Assembly (NCBI GenBank): GCA_021793175.1
Contig: JAJYTH010000004.1
Span: 1 to 64,000 of the forward strand
Direction of reading: 5' to 3'
Length of the DNA: 64,000 nucleotides
Source of the DNA: Actinomycetes bacterium
GTDB taxonomy: Bacteria; Actinomycetota; Actinomycetes; Mycobacteriales; Pseudonocardiaceae
A model generated the notes under the pieces. The model was not told the DNA's origin, ran no database searches, and saw nothing but the letters and a program-made list of their open reading frames with translations. A program made the position numbers and the translations under genes. This document shows positions 9,837-18,913 of the stretch, one piece after another (positions within the stretch are counted from its first letter, which is position 1; every line of letters begins with the position of its first letter).

Positions 9837-10805
9837 TCAGTCCCGCGGCCAGAAACGACGCCAGCCGTCGGCGTCGAGTGTCGCCGGGTCGACTCCGTGG
9901 TCGCGAGCGGCGCGCTCGGCGGCGCGCACCTTCCTCGCGAATTCCTTCGCCGTCGTGCGCAACGCTCCCTCCGGGTCGACACCGGCCCGCCGGGCCGCGG
10001 CGGCGACGCGGAACAACTTCGCCCCCTCGTCGGATCCGGACGGAAACAGATCGAACGGCACACCACGACGCCCGGTGCGCTGCCCCAACTTGCCGGCGAG
10101 CGCCACCGCGGGTTGGCCCAGCGGAACACCGTCGACGATCGACTCGCGCTGCTTCTCGGCCTGCTTCAACTGTTCCCACCGCTGCTGCTGGTGCTCCGCC
10201 GTGTGCACGGTCTCGGCGTCGGCGAACACGTGCGGGTGCCGGTTCACGAGCTTGGTGACCAACTCGTCGGCGACCACGTCGATGTCGAAGGGGTCCGTGT
10301 CGTGCTCGGCGGCCACCCGCGCGTGGAACAACACCTGAAGCAGTACGTCACCGAGCTCCTCCCGCATCGCGGGCCGATCGCCCTCCTCGACGGCGTCGAG
10401 CAGCTCGTAGGTTTCCTCCACGAGGTATTGCAGCAACGACTCGTGGGTCTGCGCGGCGTCCCAGGGACACCCACCCGGCGACCGCAGCCGGTCCATCACC
10501 TCGACGGACCGCATGAGCGGCGGCACGGGAGTGTCGAGCACCGCCGCGCCGCGCTGCACGAGCGCCACCGCGCCGGGATCGTCCTCGCGGGTGGTCACGA
10601 GCACCACCCGCGAGGCGCGGAGAAGTTCGTCCGGGTGCGGTGCGTCCTTGGCTTCGAGCGCGGCCCTGGTCGCCTCGGGCAGTTCGGGAGTCGCGTAGAC
10701 GGCTTCGGCCACCCTGAGCGCGGGCCACGCCGCAACGGGCAGTACTTCCGGCAGCGCCGATGACACCAGCACCACCGTGGCTGACACAGCCGGAAACGAC
10801 GTCAT
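9837..10805 (-). CDS. mazG: MazG nucleoside triphosphate pyrophosphohydrolase
   Basis: 322-aa MazG, which hydrolyses (d)NTPs to monophosphates and pyrophosphate and protects against oxidised nucleotides. The core motif LRSPGGCPWDAAQTHESL precedes the acidic metal-binding helices EETYELLDAVEEGD and REELGDVLLQVLFH. A second MazG-like C-terminal part ends with the helix KEFARKVRAAERAARDHG. The N-terminal approximately 95 residues precede the catalytic domain, as in the mycobacterial protein of similar length. The start ATG at 10805 overlaps the stop of the SurA-like lipoprotein gene as ATGA, indicating coupled translation. Confidence 0.92.
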   Translation of the reverse strand: MTSFPAVSATVVLVSSALPEVLPVAAWPALRVAEAVYATPELPEATRAALEAKDAPHPDELLRASRVVLVTTREDDPGAVALVQRGAAVLDTPVPPLMRSVEVMDRLRSPGGCPWDAAQTHESLLQYLVEETYELLDAVEEGDRPAMREELGDVLLQVLFHARVAAEHDTDPFDIDVVADELVTKLVNRHPHVFADAETVHTAEHQQQRWEQLKQAEKQRESIVDGVPLGQPAVALAGKLGQRTGRRGVPFDLFPSGSDEGAKLFRVAAAARRAGVDPEGALRTTAKEFARKVRAAERAARDHGVDPATLDADGWRRFWPRD

Positions 10806-11770
10806 GGCTGCACGGTACGTGACTCCCACTGGTACCCGGTCACCTCGTCATCGCTGGGGGCCGGGGCCAGTCCCGTATCGTCCCACACCCCGTAGCGGGG
10901 GTTGATCTGCACCCCGAGTTCGTCGGCGATCGGCTGCAACTGCCGCAGCCCGGCCCAGTAGAGCAGCCTGGGGTCGATCGGCTGGGCCTCCGCCTGATCA
11001 TCGGCCTCCGGCCGCACCGTGCGGTCCTTGATGAGCGCGACCAGCCAGCCCACCTGCTGCTGGCTGGGCTGGATGACCACCACGGACCCCTCCTCGGCGC
11101 CGAAGACGGCACTGATCGCCAGTTCCGGGTCCTGGACCAACGCGTCGGCGAGGGTCACGGTCTGGTCGACCACCCGGTGACCCGAATCACGCAGAATGGC
11201 CTCGGCGTTCGCGGGATCGGCCGCGATACGTCGCCCGAGGTCACGAGCGACCTCGGAGTCTGTGGCCTGGACGTCGGACTGGGTGACCATCGCGCCGACG
11301 AAGTGCACCGACAACCGGTTCTGATAGTGCTGTCCGAGCTGTTCGAGCAACAGCTGGTCGCGGGCCACATCGCGGACCCGGGACGGCTCGACGGCGATGT
11401 TCCGGGCCGCCTCGTCCAGGCCCCCGCTCGCCTCGATCAACTCGTTGACCTGGGTCTCGTCGACACTCAGATTCTCGCGTTCCTCGGCGACCGCGAGCAG
11501 TTCGTGCACAACCCTGCTGCGCACGATCTCGCTGCTGACCTGGTCGATCCTGCCCTGTTGCTGAGCCTGCTGTGCCTGCGGCGCGTGGTCCAACAGCCAC
11601 TTGATCTCGGCTTGGACGTCATCGAGTCGGACGACGTGGTCGCCGATGATGGCGGCGGATTGCACTTGGCTCGGCGCGGAACCGCAGGAAGCGAGCAGCA
11701 GCGCGGTCACCGCGGTCAGGATGAGACCGAACGAACGACGGAACGGGTGGCGACGGATGGTCCGAATCAC
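10802..11770 (-). CDS. SurA-N-like lipoprotein
   Basis: 322-aa exported lipoprotein. A basic N-terminus (IRTIRRHPFRRSFG) is followed by a hydrophobic stretch and the lipobox LLASC, so it should be diacylglyceryl-anchored on the outer face of the membrane. The mature part resembles the helical N-terminal domain of SurA/trigger-factor-type chaperones (AAIIGDHVVRLDDVQAEIKWLL, then helices rich in Gln/Glu). No parvulin isomerase domain is recognisable, so isomerase activity is not supported. The GTG at 11770 has GAGAAAG about 9 nt upstream; a GTG at 11791 is an alternative. It lies between mfd and mazG and overlaps mazG by 4 nt. Confidence 0.72.
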   Translation of the reverse strand: MIRTIRRHPFRRSFGLILTAVTALLLASCGSAPSQVQSAAIIGDHVVRLDDVQAEIKWLLDHAPQAQQAQQQGRIDQVSSEIVRSRVVHELLAVAEERENLSVDETQVNELIEASGGLDEAARNIAVEPSRVRDVARDQLLLEQLGQHYQNRLSVHFVGAMVTQSDVQATDSEVARDLGRRIAADPANAEAILRDSGHRVVDQTVTLADALVQDPELAISAVFGAEEGSVVVIQPSQQQVGWLVALIKDRTVRPEADDQAEAQPIDPRLLYWAGLRQLQPIADELGVQINPRYGVWDDTGLAPAPSDDEVTGYQWESRTVQP

Positions 11771-11814
11771 AGCGCGTACTTTCTCACACACCCCACACCG
11801 TCCCGCAAGACCAT

Positions 11815-11877
11815 GTAGTCGTGTCCGCAGGTTGCGTAGCCGTGTCCGCAGGCTGTGTAGTCGTGTCCGCAGCTCAC
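11815..11877. repeat. Three 21-bp tandem repeats between mfd and the lipoprotein gene
   Basis: Three head-to-tail copies of a 21-bp unit with the core GTAGYCGTGTCCGCAG occupy 11815-11835, 11836-11856 and 11857-11877. A degenerate fourth copy may precede them (about 11794-11814). The last copy overlaps the mfd stop codon. The unit equals two helical turns of DNA, so the copies lie on the same face. Confidence 0.9.
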
Positions 11878-14800
11878 GCGCTGACGGCGGAGGGCTCCCG
11901 CGTCAACGACCGGATGAGTGTGGTGCACCACTCCAGCAACGGCTCGTCCCGCAACACGGGCGCGCCGATGCGACCGCCCGCGGGCCCCTCGGTCGGACGA
12001 GGAACGGAGACCGTGCTGGTCACCGCCTTGAACACCGCCCTCGGGTACAGCCGCTTCAGCCGCACCAGCTGCGAATCGACCAACTTCAGCGGCGCGAAGC
12101 GGATGTTGTTGCCCTGCAACGCCACCTCGGTGACCCCCGCCTCGCGGCACACCTGCCGGAACGCGGCCACCGCGAGGAGTCGTTCGACCGGCGCGGGCAG
12201 CTTCCCGTAGCGGTCCACCAGCTCTTCCCGCACCGCGTCCAGCCCGTCGGTGTCGGGTGCCGCCGCGATCTTGCGGTACGCCTCCAGCCGTAGCCGCTCG
12301 CCCGGCACGTAGTCGTGCGGGATGTGCGCGTCCACGGGCAGGTCTACCCGCACCTCGGTGGGAGTGGACCCCTCCTCCACCTCGCCGGCGCCGGCGTGCT
12401 TGCGGAACGCCTCCACGGCTTCCCCGACGAGCCGCACATACAGATCGAAGCCGACGCCCGCGATGTGACCGGACTGCTCGGCGCCGAGGATGTTGCCCGC
12501 TCCTCGGATCTCCAGGTCCTTCATCGCCACGGCCATACCCGCGCCCAGTTCCGTGTTCTGGGCGATGGTGGCGAGCCGGTCGTGCGCGGTCTCGGTCAGC
12601 GGTTTGTCCGGCGGGTACAGGAAGTACGCGTAGCCACGCTCGCGGCCTCGGCCGACCCGACCCCGAAGCTGGTGCAGCTGCGCCAGCCCCAGCAGGTCGC
12701 CGCGCTCCACGATCAGCGTGTTGGCGTTCGAGATGTCGAGTCCCGTCTCGACGATCGTGGTGCACACCAGCACGTCGTACTCGCGTTCCCAGAAACCCTG
12801 GATGATCTGTTCGAGTCGGTGCTCGTTCATCTGGCCGTGCGCGGTGACCACCCGCGCCTCGGGCACCAGCTCCCGCAGCCGCCGCGCCGCCTTCTCGATC
12901 GACGACACCCGGTTGTGGACGTAGAACACCTGGCCGTCGCGCAGCAACTCCCGTCGGATGGCCGCCGCGACCTGCTTGTCGTCGTACGCGCCGACGTAGG
13001 TGAGGATCGGGTGCCGATCCTCCGGTGGCGTGAGGATGGTGGACATCTCCCTGATGCCCGCCATGCTCATCTCCAACGTCCTCGGGATCGGGGTCGCCGA
13101 CATCGTGAGCACGTCCACGTGGGTGCGCAGCGCCTTGATGTGCTCCTTGTGCTCGACGCCGAACCGCTGTTCCTCGTCGACGATCACTAGGCCCAGGTCC
13201 TTGTACCGCACGTTCGACTGCAGCAGCCGGTGGGTGCCGATGACGATGTCCACCTCGCCGTCGGCCAGGCCGTTGGTCACCTGCTCGGCCTCGTGCGGAT
13301 CGGTGAACCGCGACAGTCCCTTGATCGTGACCGGGAAGGAGCGCATGCGCTCGGAGAACGTCGCCAGGTGCTGCTGCGCCAGAATCGTGGTGGGCACCAG
13401 CACCGCGACCTGCTTGCCGTCCTGCACGGCCTTGAACGCCGCCCGCACGGCGATCTCGGTCTTGCCGTAGCCGACGTCCCCGCAGATCACCCTGTCCATC
13501 GGCACATTGCGCTCCATGTCGCGCTTGACCTCGTCGATGGCGGCGAGCTGGTCGGCGGTCTCGGTGAACGGGAACGCGTCCTCCAGTTCGCGCTGCCACG
13601 GCGTGTCCGGCCCGAACGCGTGCCCCGGCGAGGACTGGCGCGCCGCGTAGAGCTGCACGAGCTCGGCGGCGATCTCCTTGACGGCCTTGCGGGCCTTGGC
13701 CTTGGTCTTCTTCCAGTCCGAGCCGCCCATCTTGTTGAGCGTGGGCGTCTCCCCACCGACGTAGCGCGACACCTCGTCGAGCTGGTCGGTCGGCACGAAC
13801 AGCCGGTCGCCGGGATGGCCGCGTTTCGACGGCGCGTACTCGATAACCAGGTACTCGCGCGTGGCGCCGCCGACCGTACGCCGCACCATCTCGACGAACC
13901 GGCCGATGCCGTGCTGGTCGTGCACCACGTAGTCGCCGGACTTCAGCGCGAGCGGGTCGACGGCGTTGCGGCGCCGCGACGGCATCTTGGTGTTTAGGTC
14001 CGCGCTCGACCGGCCCGCCGTGGCGCCGCGCCCGGTGATGTCGGCCTCGCTGAGCACGACCAGTGCGCTGCCGGGCGCCACGAAGCCGTCCGAGATGCCT
14101 CCGCAGGTCACCGTCACGACACCGGGTTTGGGCTCGTGGGCCAGCCCGTCGGTGGCCAGGGTGGCCGGGACCTCCACGCCGGTCAGCTGGTCGACGGCGC
14201 GCTTCGCCGTGCCCGCCCCGGCGACCACCACCACGGCCGCCCCACCGGAGGCGGTGTGGGCGCGCAGGTCCGTGGCCACCCGTTCCAGTTCACCCCGATA
14301 GGCGGGCGCGGCCTCGACGGCGACGTGGTGAGCGCCGCTCTCGCTGGTCAGCTGGGACAGCGTCCACCAGCACCTGTTCGTCTCCGTGGTGTGGGAGCGC
14401 ACCTCGTCCAGGTCGCGGTAGGCGGAGGCGCCGAGGTCGAGCGGCGCTTCGCCCCCGGCGGCGGCGCTCATCCACGACGCCTCCAGGAACTCCTGCCCCG
14501 TGCGCAGCAGGTCCGCCGCCCTGGCTCGGCTCTTCTCGGGGTCGGTGAGCACCACGTGGGTGCCCTCCGGCATGGCGTCGGTGAGCAGCTGCAGCTCACC
14601 TTCGCAGAGCACGGGGATGAGTGCCTCCATGCCCTCGCACGGAACACCGTCGGCGAGTTTGGTGAGCATCTCCGCCAGCTGGGCGTCGTCGGCGTGGGCG
14701 CGCGCCAGCTCCGCCGCCCGTTCCTTGACGTCGGGGGTGAGCAGTATTTCCCGGCACGGGGGCGCGATCAGCTCGGTCACCTCACCGGGCAGCGACCGCT

Positions 14801-15470
14801 GATCGGACACGGAGAACGCGCGGATCTCGCTGACCTCGTCGCCCCAGAACTCGACCCGGTGTGGTTGCTCGGCGGTGGGGCCGAAAATGTCCAGGATGCC
14901 GCCACGCACGGCGAACTCACCGCGTTTCTCCACCATGTCGACCCGGGTGTAGGCCAGTTCGACGAGCTGGTCGAGCACGCCGTCGAAGTCGCTTTCCCGC
15001 CCCACCTCGAGTTCGACGGGACGCAGCTTGCCGAGGTCGGGCGCCATGGGCTGGATCAGGCTGCGCACGGTGGCCACCACGACCCGCAGTCCGCCGTACC
15101 CGGGCTGCGCCAGCCTGCGCAGCACCTCCAGCCGCTTGCCAACCGTGTCTGCCCTGGGCGACAACCGCTCGTGCGGCAAGGTCTCCCACGACGGGAAGTC
15201 GGCGACCAGGTCCGTGCCGAGCAGGCTGCGTAGCGCGGCGGTCAGCTCCTCGGCCTGCCTGCCGGTGGGGGTGACGGCCAGGACGGGACGGCCCGCGCCT
15301 TGATCGGCGGCGAGAGCCGCGACGACGAGCTGATGGGTGGCGGTGGCCCCGTCCAGATCCAACAGCGGAGCACCCGCGCGCTCCACCACTGCACGCAGCG
15401 CGGGATCGGACAGCAGCGTGGACAGCAAGCCGGACAGGGCCCCGGACGAACCGTTCGGTGAATCGGTCAC
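11874..15470 (-). CDS. mfd: Transcription-repair coupling factor Mfd
   Basis: 1198-aa DNA translocase that removes RNA polymerase stalled at lesions and recruits UvrA. The N-terminal UvrB-like module ([36 protein letters not shown]) is followed by the RNA-polymerase-interacting domain ([16 protein letters not shown]). The superfamily 2 motor shows Walker [17 protein letters not shown], the box [21 protein letters not shown], and [16 protein letters not shown] with QLRGRVGR. The C-terminal TRCF domain ends the protein. The GTG at 15470 has GAGGGGAAG about 10 nt upstream and fits the family length; longer frames are not needed. The neighbouring TetR gene and glmU match mycobacterial order. Confidence 0.96.
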   Translation of the reverse strand: MTDSPNGSSGALSGLLSTLLSDPALRAVVERAGAPLLDLDGATATHQLVVAALAADQGAGRPVLAVTPTGRQAEELTAALRSLLGTDLVADFPSWETLPHERLSPRADTVGKRLEVLRRLAQPGYGGLRVVVATVRSLIQPMAPDLGKLRPVELEVGRESDFDGVLDQLVELAYTRVDMVEKRGEFAVRGGILDIFGPTAEQPHRVEFWGDEVSEIRAFSVSDQRSLPGEVTELIAPPCREILLTPDVKERAAELARAHADDAQLAEMLTKLADGVPCEGMEALIPVLCEGELQLLTDAMPEGTHVVLTDPEKSRARAADLLRTGQEFLEASWMSAAAGGEAPLDLGASAYRDLDEVRSHTTETNRCWWTLSQLTSESGAHHVAVEAAPAYRGELERVATDLRAHTASGGAAVVVVAGAGTAKRAVDQLTGVEVPATLATDGLAHEPKPGVVTVTCGGISDGFVAPGSALVVLSEADITGRGATAGRSSADLNTKMPSRRRNAVDPLALKSGDYVVHDQHGIGRFVEMVRRTVGGATREYLVIEYAPSKRGHPGDRLFVPTDQLDEVSRYVGGETPTLNKMGGSDWKKTKAKARKAVKEIAAELVQLYAARQSSPGHAFGPDTPWQRELEDAFPFTETADQLAAIDEVKRDMERNVPMDRVICGDVGYGKTEIAVRAAFKAVQDGKQVAVLVPTTILAQQHLATFSERMRSFPVTIKGLSRFTDPHEAEQVTNGLADGEVDIVIGTHRLLQSNVRYKDLGLVIVDEEQRFGVEHKEHIKALRTHVDVLTMSATPIPRTLEMSMAGIREMSTILTPPEDRHPILTYVGAYDDKQVAAAIRRELLRDGQVFYVHNRVSSIEKAARRLRELVPEARVVTAHGQMNEHRLEQIIQGFWEREYDVLVCTTIVETGLDISNANTLIVERGDLLGLAQLHQLRGRVGRGRERGYAYFLYPPDKPLTETAHDRLATIAQNTELGAGMAVAMKDLEIRGAGNILGAEQSGHIAGVGFDLYVRLVGEAVEAFRKHAGAGEVEEGSTPTEVRVDLPVDAHIPHDYVPGERLRLEAYRKIAAAPDTDGLDAVREELVDRYGKLPAPVERLLAVAAFRQVCREAGVTEVALQGNNIRFAPLKLVDSQLVRLKRLYPRAVFKAVTSTVSVPRPTEGPAGGRIGAPVLRDEPLLEWCTTLIRSLTREPSAVSA

Positions 15471-15599
15471 GGACGTGTTCTTCCCCTCGACACGAGACAC
15501 ACCCCTGCCCGAGGCGATGAGGGCAAAAGGGCTTTCGGCCTCCCAGGGTACGTGTCGTCTCGAGCGGCGATCGAGAGTGCACCGGCGCACACTGGGGTC

Positions 15600-16805
15600 A
15601 TGCGTGTGCCAGCACTCGGGATCGTCTGCCTCGCCTTACTCACGGTCCTCACGGCGTGTGGCGTGGATCCCGAGGGCAACGCCTCGAACACCCCGACCAC
15701 CACCCGGTCGACGTCGGACGGGGTGACGATGCGGGTGGAACGCGTCGCCGACGGGCTGACACATCCGTGGGACGTCGGGGTCCTGCCCGACGGCGCGCTA
15801 CTGGTGACCGAACGTCCCGGGCGGCTCACGCTCGTCGACGACGGCGAGGTGCACGGGATCGAAGCCGACACCTCGTCCGTGCACGCCCGGGGAGAGGGCG
15901 GGTTGATGGGGCTGGTCGTCCATCCGGATTTCGCGTCCTCGCGCCTGTTCACGACATGTCAGACACACCGGCACGACGGCCGCGCTGTGGACGTGCGGCT
16001 GGTGACGTGGCGCATGTCGGAGGATCGCCGCAACGCGACCCACGTGCGCGACCTGCTCACCGGACTGCCGGTCGCCGACAACGGGCGGCACTCCGGTTGC
16101 CGGCCCACACTCGCCGCCGACGGCAGCCTGCTCGTCGGCACCGGCGACACCGCGAGCGACCCCACCATCCCTCAGGACCGCACCAGTCTCGGCGGCAAGG
16201 TTCTGCGTATCGACCTCCGCACCGGGCAGGGGCCGCCCGACAACCCGTTCGCGTCGTCGTCCGACGGGAACGAGCGCCGCGTGTACAGCTACGGCCACCG
16301 CAACATCCAGGGCGTGGCGGTCCGGCTCGGCACGGGACAGGTGTACGCCACCGAACACGGGCCCACGGGATTCGACGAGGTCAACCTCGTCCGGCCGGGC
16401 GGTAACTACGGCTGGGACCCGTCGCGCGGAGGTTCCATCGACGACTACGACGAGGACGACGTCTCGATGACCGACCTGCAGCGGTTCCCCAACGCGGTGC
16501 CGCCGCTGTGGACGTCGGGTGAGTCGTCGACGGAGGCCCCCTCGGGTGCGGCGTTCGTGTCGGGGTCGGCGTGGGGCGCGTTGAACGGCGCACTCGCCGT
16601 GGGGGCGTTGCGGGGCCAGAAGTTGCTGTTGTTCCTCCTCGACGACACCGGCGACGAGGTCACCGAGGTTGTCCTGCCCCCGGAGTTCGACGATCGGTTC
16701 GGCCGGTTGCGCGGTGTGCGGTCCGCGCCTGACGGGGCCTTGTACGTCACCACCTCGGGCGGTGAGGACGACGCCGTGTTCCGGGTGACTCCCCAGCGCC
16801 GGTAG
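15600..16805 (+). CDS. PQQ-dependent sugar dehydrogenase-like lipoprotein
   Basis: 401-aa exported lipoprotein of the glucose/sorbosone dehydrogenase (GSDH) beta-propeller family. The signal sequence [15 protein letters not shown] ends in a lipobox, placing it on the outer membrane face. Family motifs follow: [53 protein letters not shown] with [24 protein letters not shown], and a C-terminal GAFVSG-like blade. Relatives oxidise aldose sugars using PQQ. No PQQ biosynthesis gene lies nearby, so the cofactor must come from elsewhere or not be used. The ATG at 15600 was chosen because it starts the signal peptide. Divergent from mfd. Confidence 0.82.
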   Translation: MRVPALGIVCLALLTVLTACGVDPEGNASNTPTTTRSTSDGVTMRVERVADGLTHPWDVGVLPDGALLVTERPGRLTLVDDGEVHGIEADTSSVHARGEGGLMGLVVHPDFASSRLFTTCQTHRHDGRAVDVRLVTWRMSEDRRNATHVRDLLTGLPVADNGRHSGCRPTLAADGSLLVGTGDTASDPTIPQDRTSLGGKVLRIDLRTGQGPPDNPFASSSDGNERRVYSYGHRNIQGVAVRLGTGQVYATEHGPTGFDEVNLVRPGGNYGWDPSRGGSIDDYDEDDVSMTDLQRFPNAVPPLWTSGESSTEAPSGAAFVSGSAWGALNGALAVGALRGQKLLLFLLDDTGDEVTEVVLPPEFDDRFGRLRGVRSAPDGALYVTTSGGEDDAVFRVTPQRR

Positions 16806-16843
16806 TCCCCGTGGACGTCCGGGAACACCACGACCCGGTCCGG

Positions 16844-16864
16844 TCCGCGATCACGGGTCGCGGA
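16844..16864. terminator. Hairpin between convergent sugar dehydrogenase and tetR genes
   Basis: Perfect 7-bp arms TCCGCGA and TCGCGGA with a 7-nt loop lie in the short convergent gap. There is no U-tract. It probably serves both genes. Confidence 0.45.
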
Positions 16865-16877
16865 TGTCGGTCACCGG

Positions 16878-17555
16878 TCACTGGTTACGGCGAAGACGCA
16901 GCTTCGGTTTGTGCTCCAGGTTGGACAAACCGTTCCACGCGAGGTTGACCAGGTGCGCGGCCACCTCGTCGCGCTTGGGTTTGCGCGCGTCGAGCCACCA
17001 CTGCCCGGTGAGCGCCACCATGCCGACCAGCGCCTGCGCGTAGAGCGGCGCCAACTTGTCGTCGTAGCCCCGTGAGTCGAACTCGTGCGCCAGCACATAC
17101 TCCACCTGGCTGGCGATGTCGTTGAGCAGGGTGGAGAACGTGCCCGTCGAACTCGCCACCGGCGAGTCGCGCACCAGGATGCGGAACCCGTCGTGGCAGT
17201 CCTCGACGTAACTCAGCAGCGCGACGGCCGCCTGTTCCAGTAACTCACGCGGGTGCCCACCATGCAGTGTGGACACCATGCGGTCGAGCAACAACCGGGT
17301 CTCCCGGTCCACCACGACGGCGTAGATGCCTTCCTTGCCGCCGAAGTGCTCGTACACCACGGGCTTGGAGACGTTCGCCCGATTGGCGATCTCCTCGATC
17401 GAGGTGCCGTCGAATCCCTTCTCGGCGAACAACGACCGTGCCACGTCGAGCAACTGCTGTCTGCGTTCCGCCCCCGTCATACGCACACGGAGCGCCGGCG
17501 CACTCGAACGCGCCCCAGCGCCCCCGTCACGTTTCGCTCGTCGTCTCGCCGCCAC
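16878..17555 (-). CDS. TetR-family transcriptional regulator
   Basis: 225-aa repressor. The N-terminal DNA-binding domain is clear: RRQQLLDVARSLFAEKGFDGTSIEEIANRANVSKPVVYEHFGGKEGIYAVVV, containing the helix-turn-helix and the KxxVYxHF recognition motif. The remainder is an all-helical ligand-binding and dimer domain. It ends near mfd, like Rv1019 of M. tuberculosis. It is codirectional with, and 85 bp downstream of, an acyl-CoA desaturase gene, so control of lipid desaturation is a reasonable inference, not shown. The GTG at 17555 lies just after a TAGGCT box and may be leaderless. An ATG at 17480 (MTGAERRQQ) is the alternative start. Confidence 0.85.
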   Translation of the reverse strand: MAARRRAKRDGGAGARSSAPALRVRMTGAERRQQLLDVARSLFAEKGFDGTSIEEIANRANVSKPVVYEHFGGKEGIYAVVVDRETRLLLDRMVSTLHGGHPRELLEQAAVALLSYVEDCHDGFRILVRDSPVASSTGTFSTLLNDIASQVEYVLAHEFDSRGYDDKLAPLYAQALVGMVALTGQWWLDARKPKRDEVAAHLVNLAWNGLSNLEHKPKLRLRRNQ

Positions 17556-17640
17556 TCCAGCAGCCTAGCCCGGCGCCCACCCGGCACCCCAGGCGAGACA
17601 GCCCGGGGCGGATCGGGACAGGTGACGGCCCGTGCCGAAC

Positions 17641-18594
17641 CTACTTGCGCGCCGCCGAGAGCTTCTGCAGTCGCGTCGGGGTCGGCCACCGCACGTTGTA
17701 GGCCCAGCCCAGCTTTTCGAAGAACCAGATGACGCGAGCGGAGATGTCGATCTGGCCGCGTTTGACGCCGTGTCGAGCCGAGGTCGGGTCGGCGTGGTGC
17801 AGGTTGTGCCAGGACTCGCCGAACGAGAAGATCGCCAGCGGCCAGAAGTTGGCCGACCGGTCGCGAGCGCGGAACGGCCGCTCACCGATCATGTGGCAGA
17901 TCGAGTTCACCGACCACGTCACATGGTGCAGCACGCACGCCCGCACGAGCCCGGCCCAGAAGAACGCGGTCAGCGCTCCCCACCACGACCACGTGATGAG
18001 ACCGCCGAGCAAGGCGGGCAACGCGAACGTCAGCAACGTCCACAACGGAAACAGGTCGCTGACCTTGCGGATGGCCGGGTCCTTGAGCAGGTCGGGCGCG
18101 AAGCGCTCGGCGTTGCTGCGGTCACGCTCGAACAGCCAGCCCATGTGGGCGTGCCAGAAACCCTTGGCGATGGCCAGCGGCGAGGTGCCGAACAGCCACG
18201 GCGAGTGCGGGTCGCCCTCCTTGTCGGAGAACGCGTGGTGCCGCCGGTGGTCGGCGACCCACGTGATGACCGGCCCCTGCAGGGCCATGCTGCCCGCGAT
18301 GGCCATCGCCACCCGCAACCACGGCTTAGCCTTGAACGAGCCGTGGGTGAAGTGCCGGTGGTACGCGACGGTGATGCCGAGCCCCGTAACGGCGTAGAAG
18401 AAGAGGAACAGTCCGACGTCGACCCAGGTCAGCCCCCAGCCCCACGCGAACGGAACGGCCGCGACTAAGGCGACCAGCGGAGCGATGACGCCGAAGTACA
18501 CCGAGAACTGCACACCCGGCGTCCGCTTTCCATCGAAGATCGGTTTGGGTCCTTTTGCGGGTTTGGCCGGGGAGTCGTCGAGGGTGGCCGTCAT
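17641..18594 (-). CDS. Membrane acyl-CoA desaturase
   Basis: 317-aa integral membrane fatty acid desaturase of the DesA3/stearoyl-CoA delta-9 type. It introduces a double bond into saturated acyl-CoA with oxygen and a di-iron centre. All three histidine boxes are present: HRHFTH, HRRHH and HNLHH. Hydrophobic segments around residues 30-75 and 165-215 form the membrane part. The ATG at 18594 has GAAAGAAGTGAG just upstream. A TetR gene follows on the same strand, and a palindrome CCGTAA-C-TTACGG lies 51 bp upstream of the start, so repression by that regulator is plausible. The electron donor (a ferredoxin reductase such as Rv3230c) is not encoded here. Confidence 0.92.
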   Translation of the reverse strand: MTATLDDSPAKPAKGPKPIFDGKRTPGVQFSVYFGVIAPLVALVAAVPFAWGWGLTWVDVGLFLFFYAVTGLGITVAYHRHFTHGSFKAKPWLRVAMAIAGSMALQGPVITWVADHRRHHAFSDKEGDPHSPWLFGTSPLAIAKGFWHAHMGWLFERDRSNAERFAPDLLKDPAIRKVSDLFPLWTLLTFALPALLGGLITWSWWGALTAFFWAGLVRACVLHHVTWSVNSICHMIGERPFRARDRSANFWPLAIFSFGESWHNLHHADPTSARHGVKRGQIDISARVIWFFEKLGWAYNVRWPTPTRLQKLSAARK

Positions 18595-18644
18595 GCATCT
18601 CACTTCTTTCCACAGGGGTGGCAAGGTCGCCCTTACCTACGTTG

Positions 18645-18657
18645 CCGTAACTTACGG
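18645..18657. promoter_or_regulatory. Palindrome upstream of the desaturase gene, candidate TetR operator
   Basis: CCGTAA-C-TTACGG is a perfect odd-centred inverted repeat in the promoter region of the desaturase gene. Its size and symmetry suit a TetR-family repressor, and a TetR gene lies two positions downstream. No second copy was found near the tetR start. Confidence 0.45.
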
Positions 18658-18743
18658 TACAGGAGGTTTTCCCCCACTGGGAGAGACAAAACTGCCCCTG
18701 TGTGAGTACCCGATTTCACAATGGTTATCCTGACCTGGCGCGA

Positions 18744-18815
18744 TCCGCCGTAGTGTAATTGGCAGCACTTCAGATTTTGGTTCTGACAGTCCAGGTTCGA
18801 GTCCTGGCGGCGGAG
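18744..18815 (+). tRNA. tRNA-Gln (UUG)
   Basis: A 72-nt cloverleaf. The acceptor stem TCCGCCG pairs with CGGCGGA, the anticodon stem TCAGA/TCTGA encloses loop TTTTGGT with anticodon TTG, and the T stem CCAGG/CCTGG encloses TTCGAGT. Discriminator G follows; the CCA end is not encoded. Confidence 0.95.
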
Positions 18816-18913
18816 CAGAGGTGCTCCTGACATGCCAGGAGAGCCCTGAAGGGGGTGTGGGGCGGCTGCACGGCGAAGACTTCGGCGATGAGCGACAACC
18901 GGCGTTGGGGGAC

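Noticed and set aside
9808-9838. Hairpin ACCGCG/CGCGGT between the TPR gene and mazG as a terminator
   Set aside because: Only a 6-bp stem with a 16-nt loop; not distinguishable from chance in this GC-rich sequence.
11767-11877. Minus-strand frame reading the 21-bp repeats as CGHDYTA heptads
   Set aside because: It is the out-of-frame continuation of an alternative frame through mfd, without a start or ribosome-binding site of its own.
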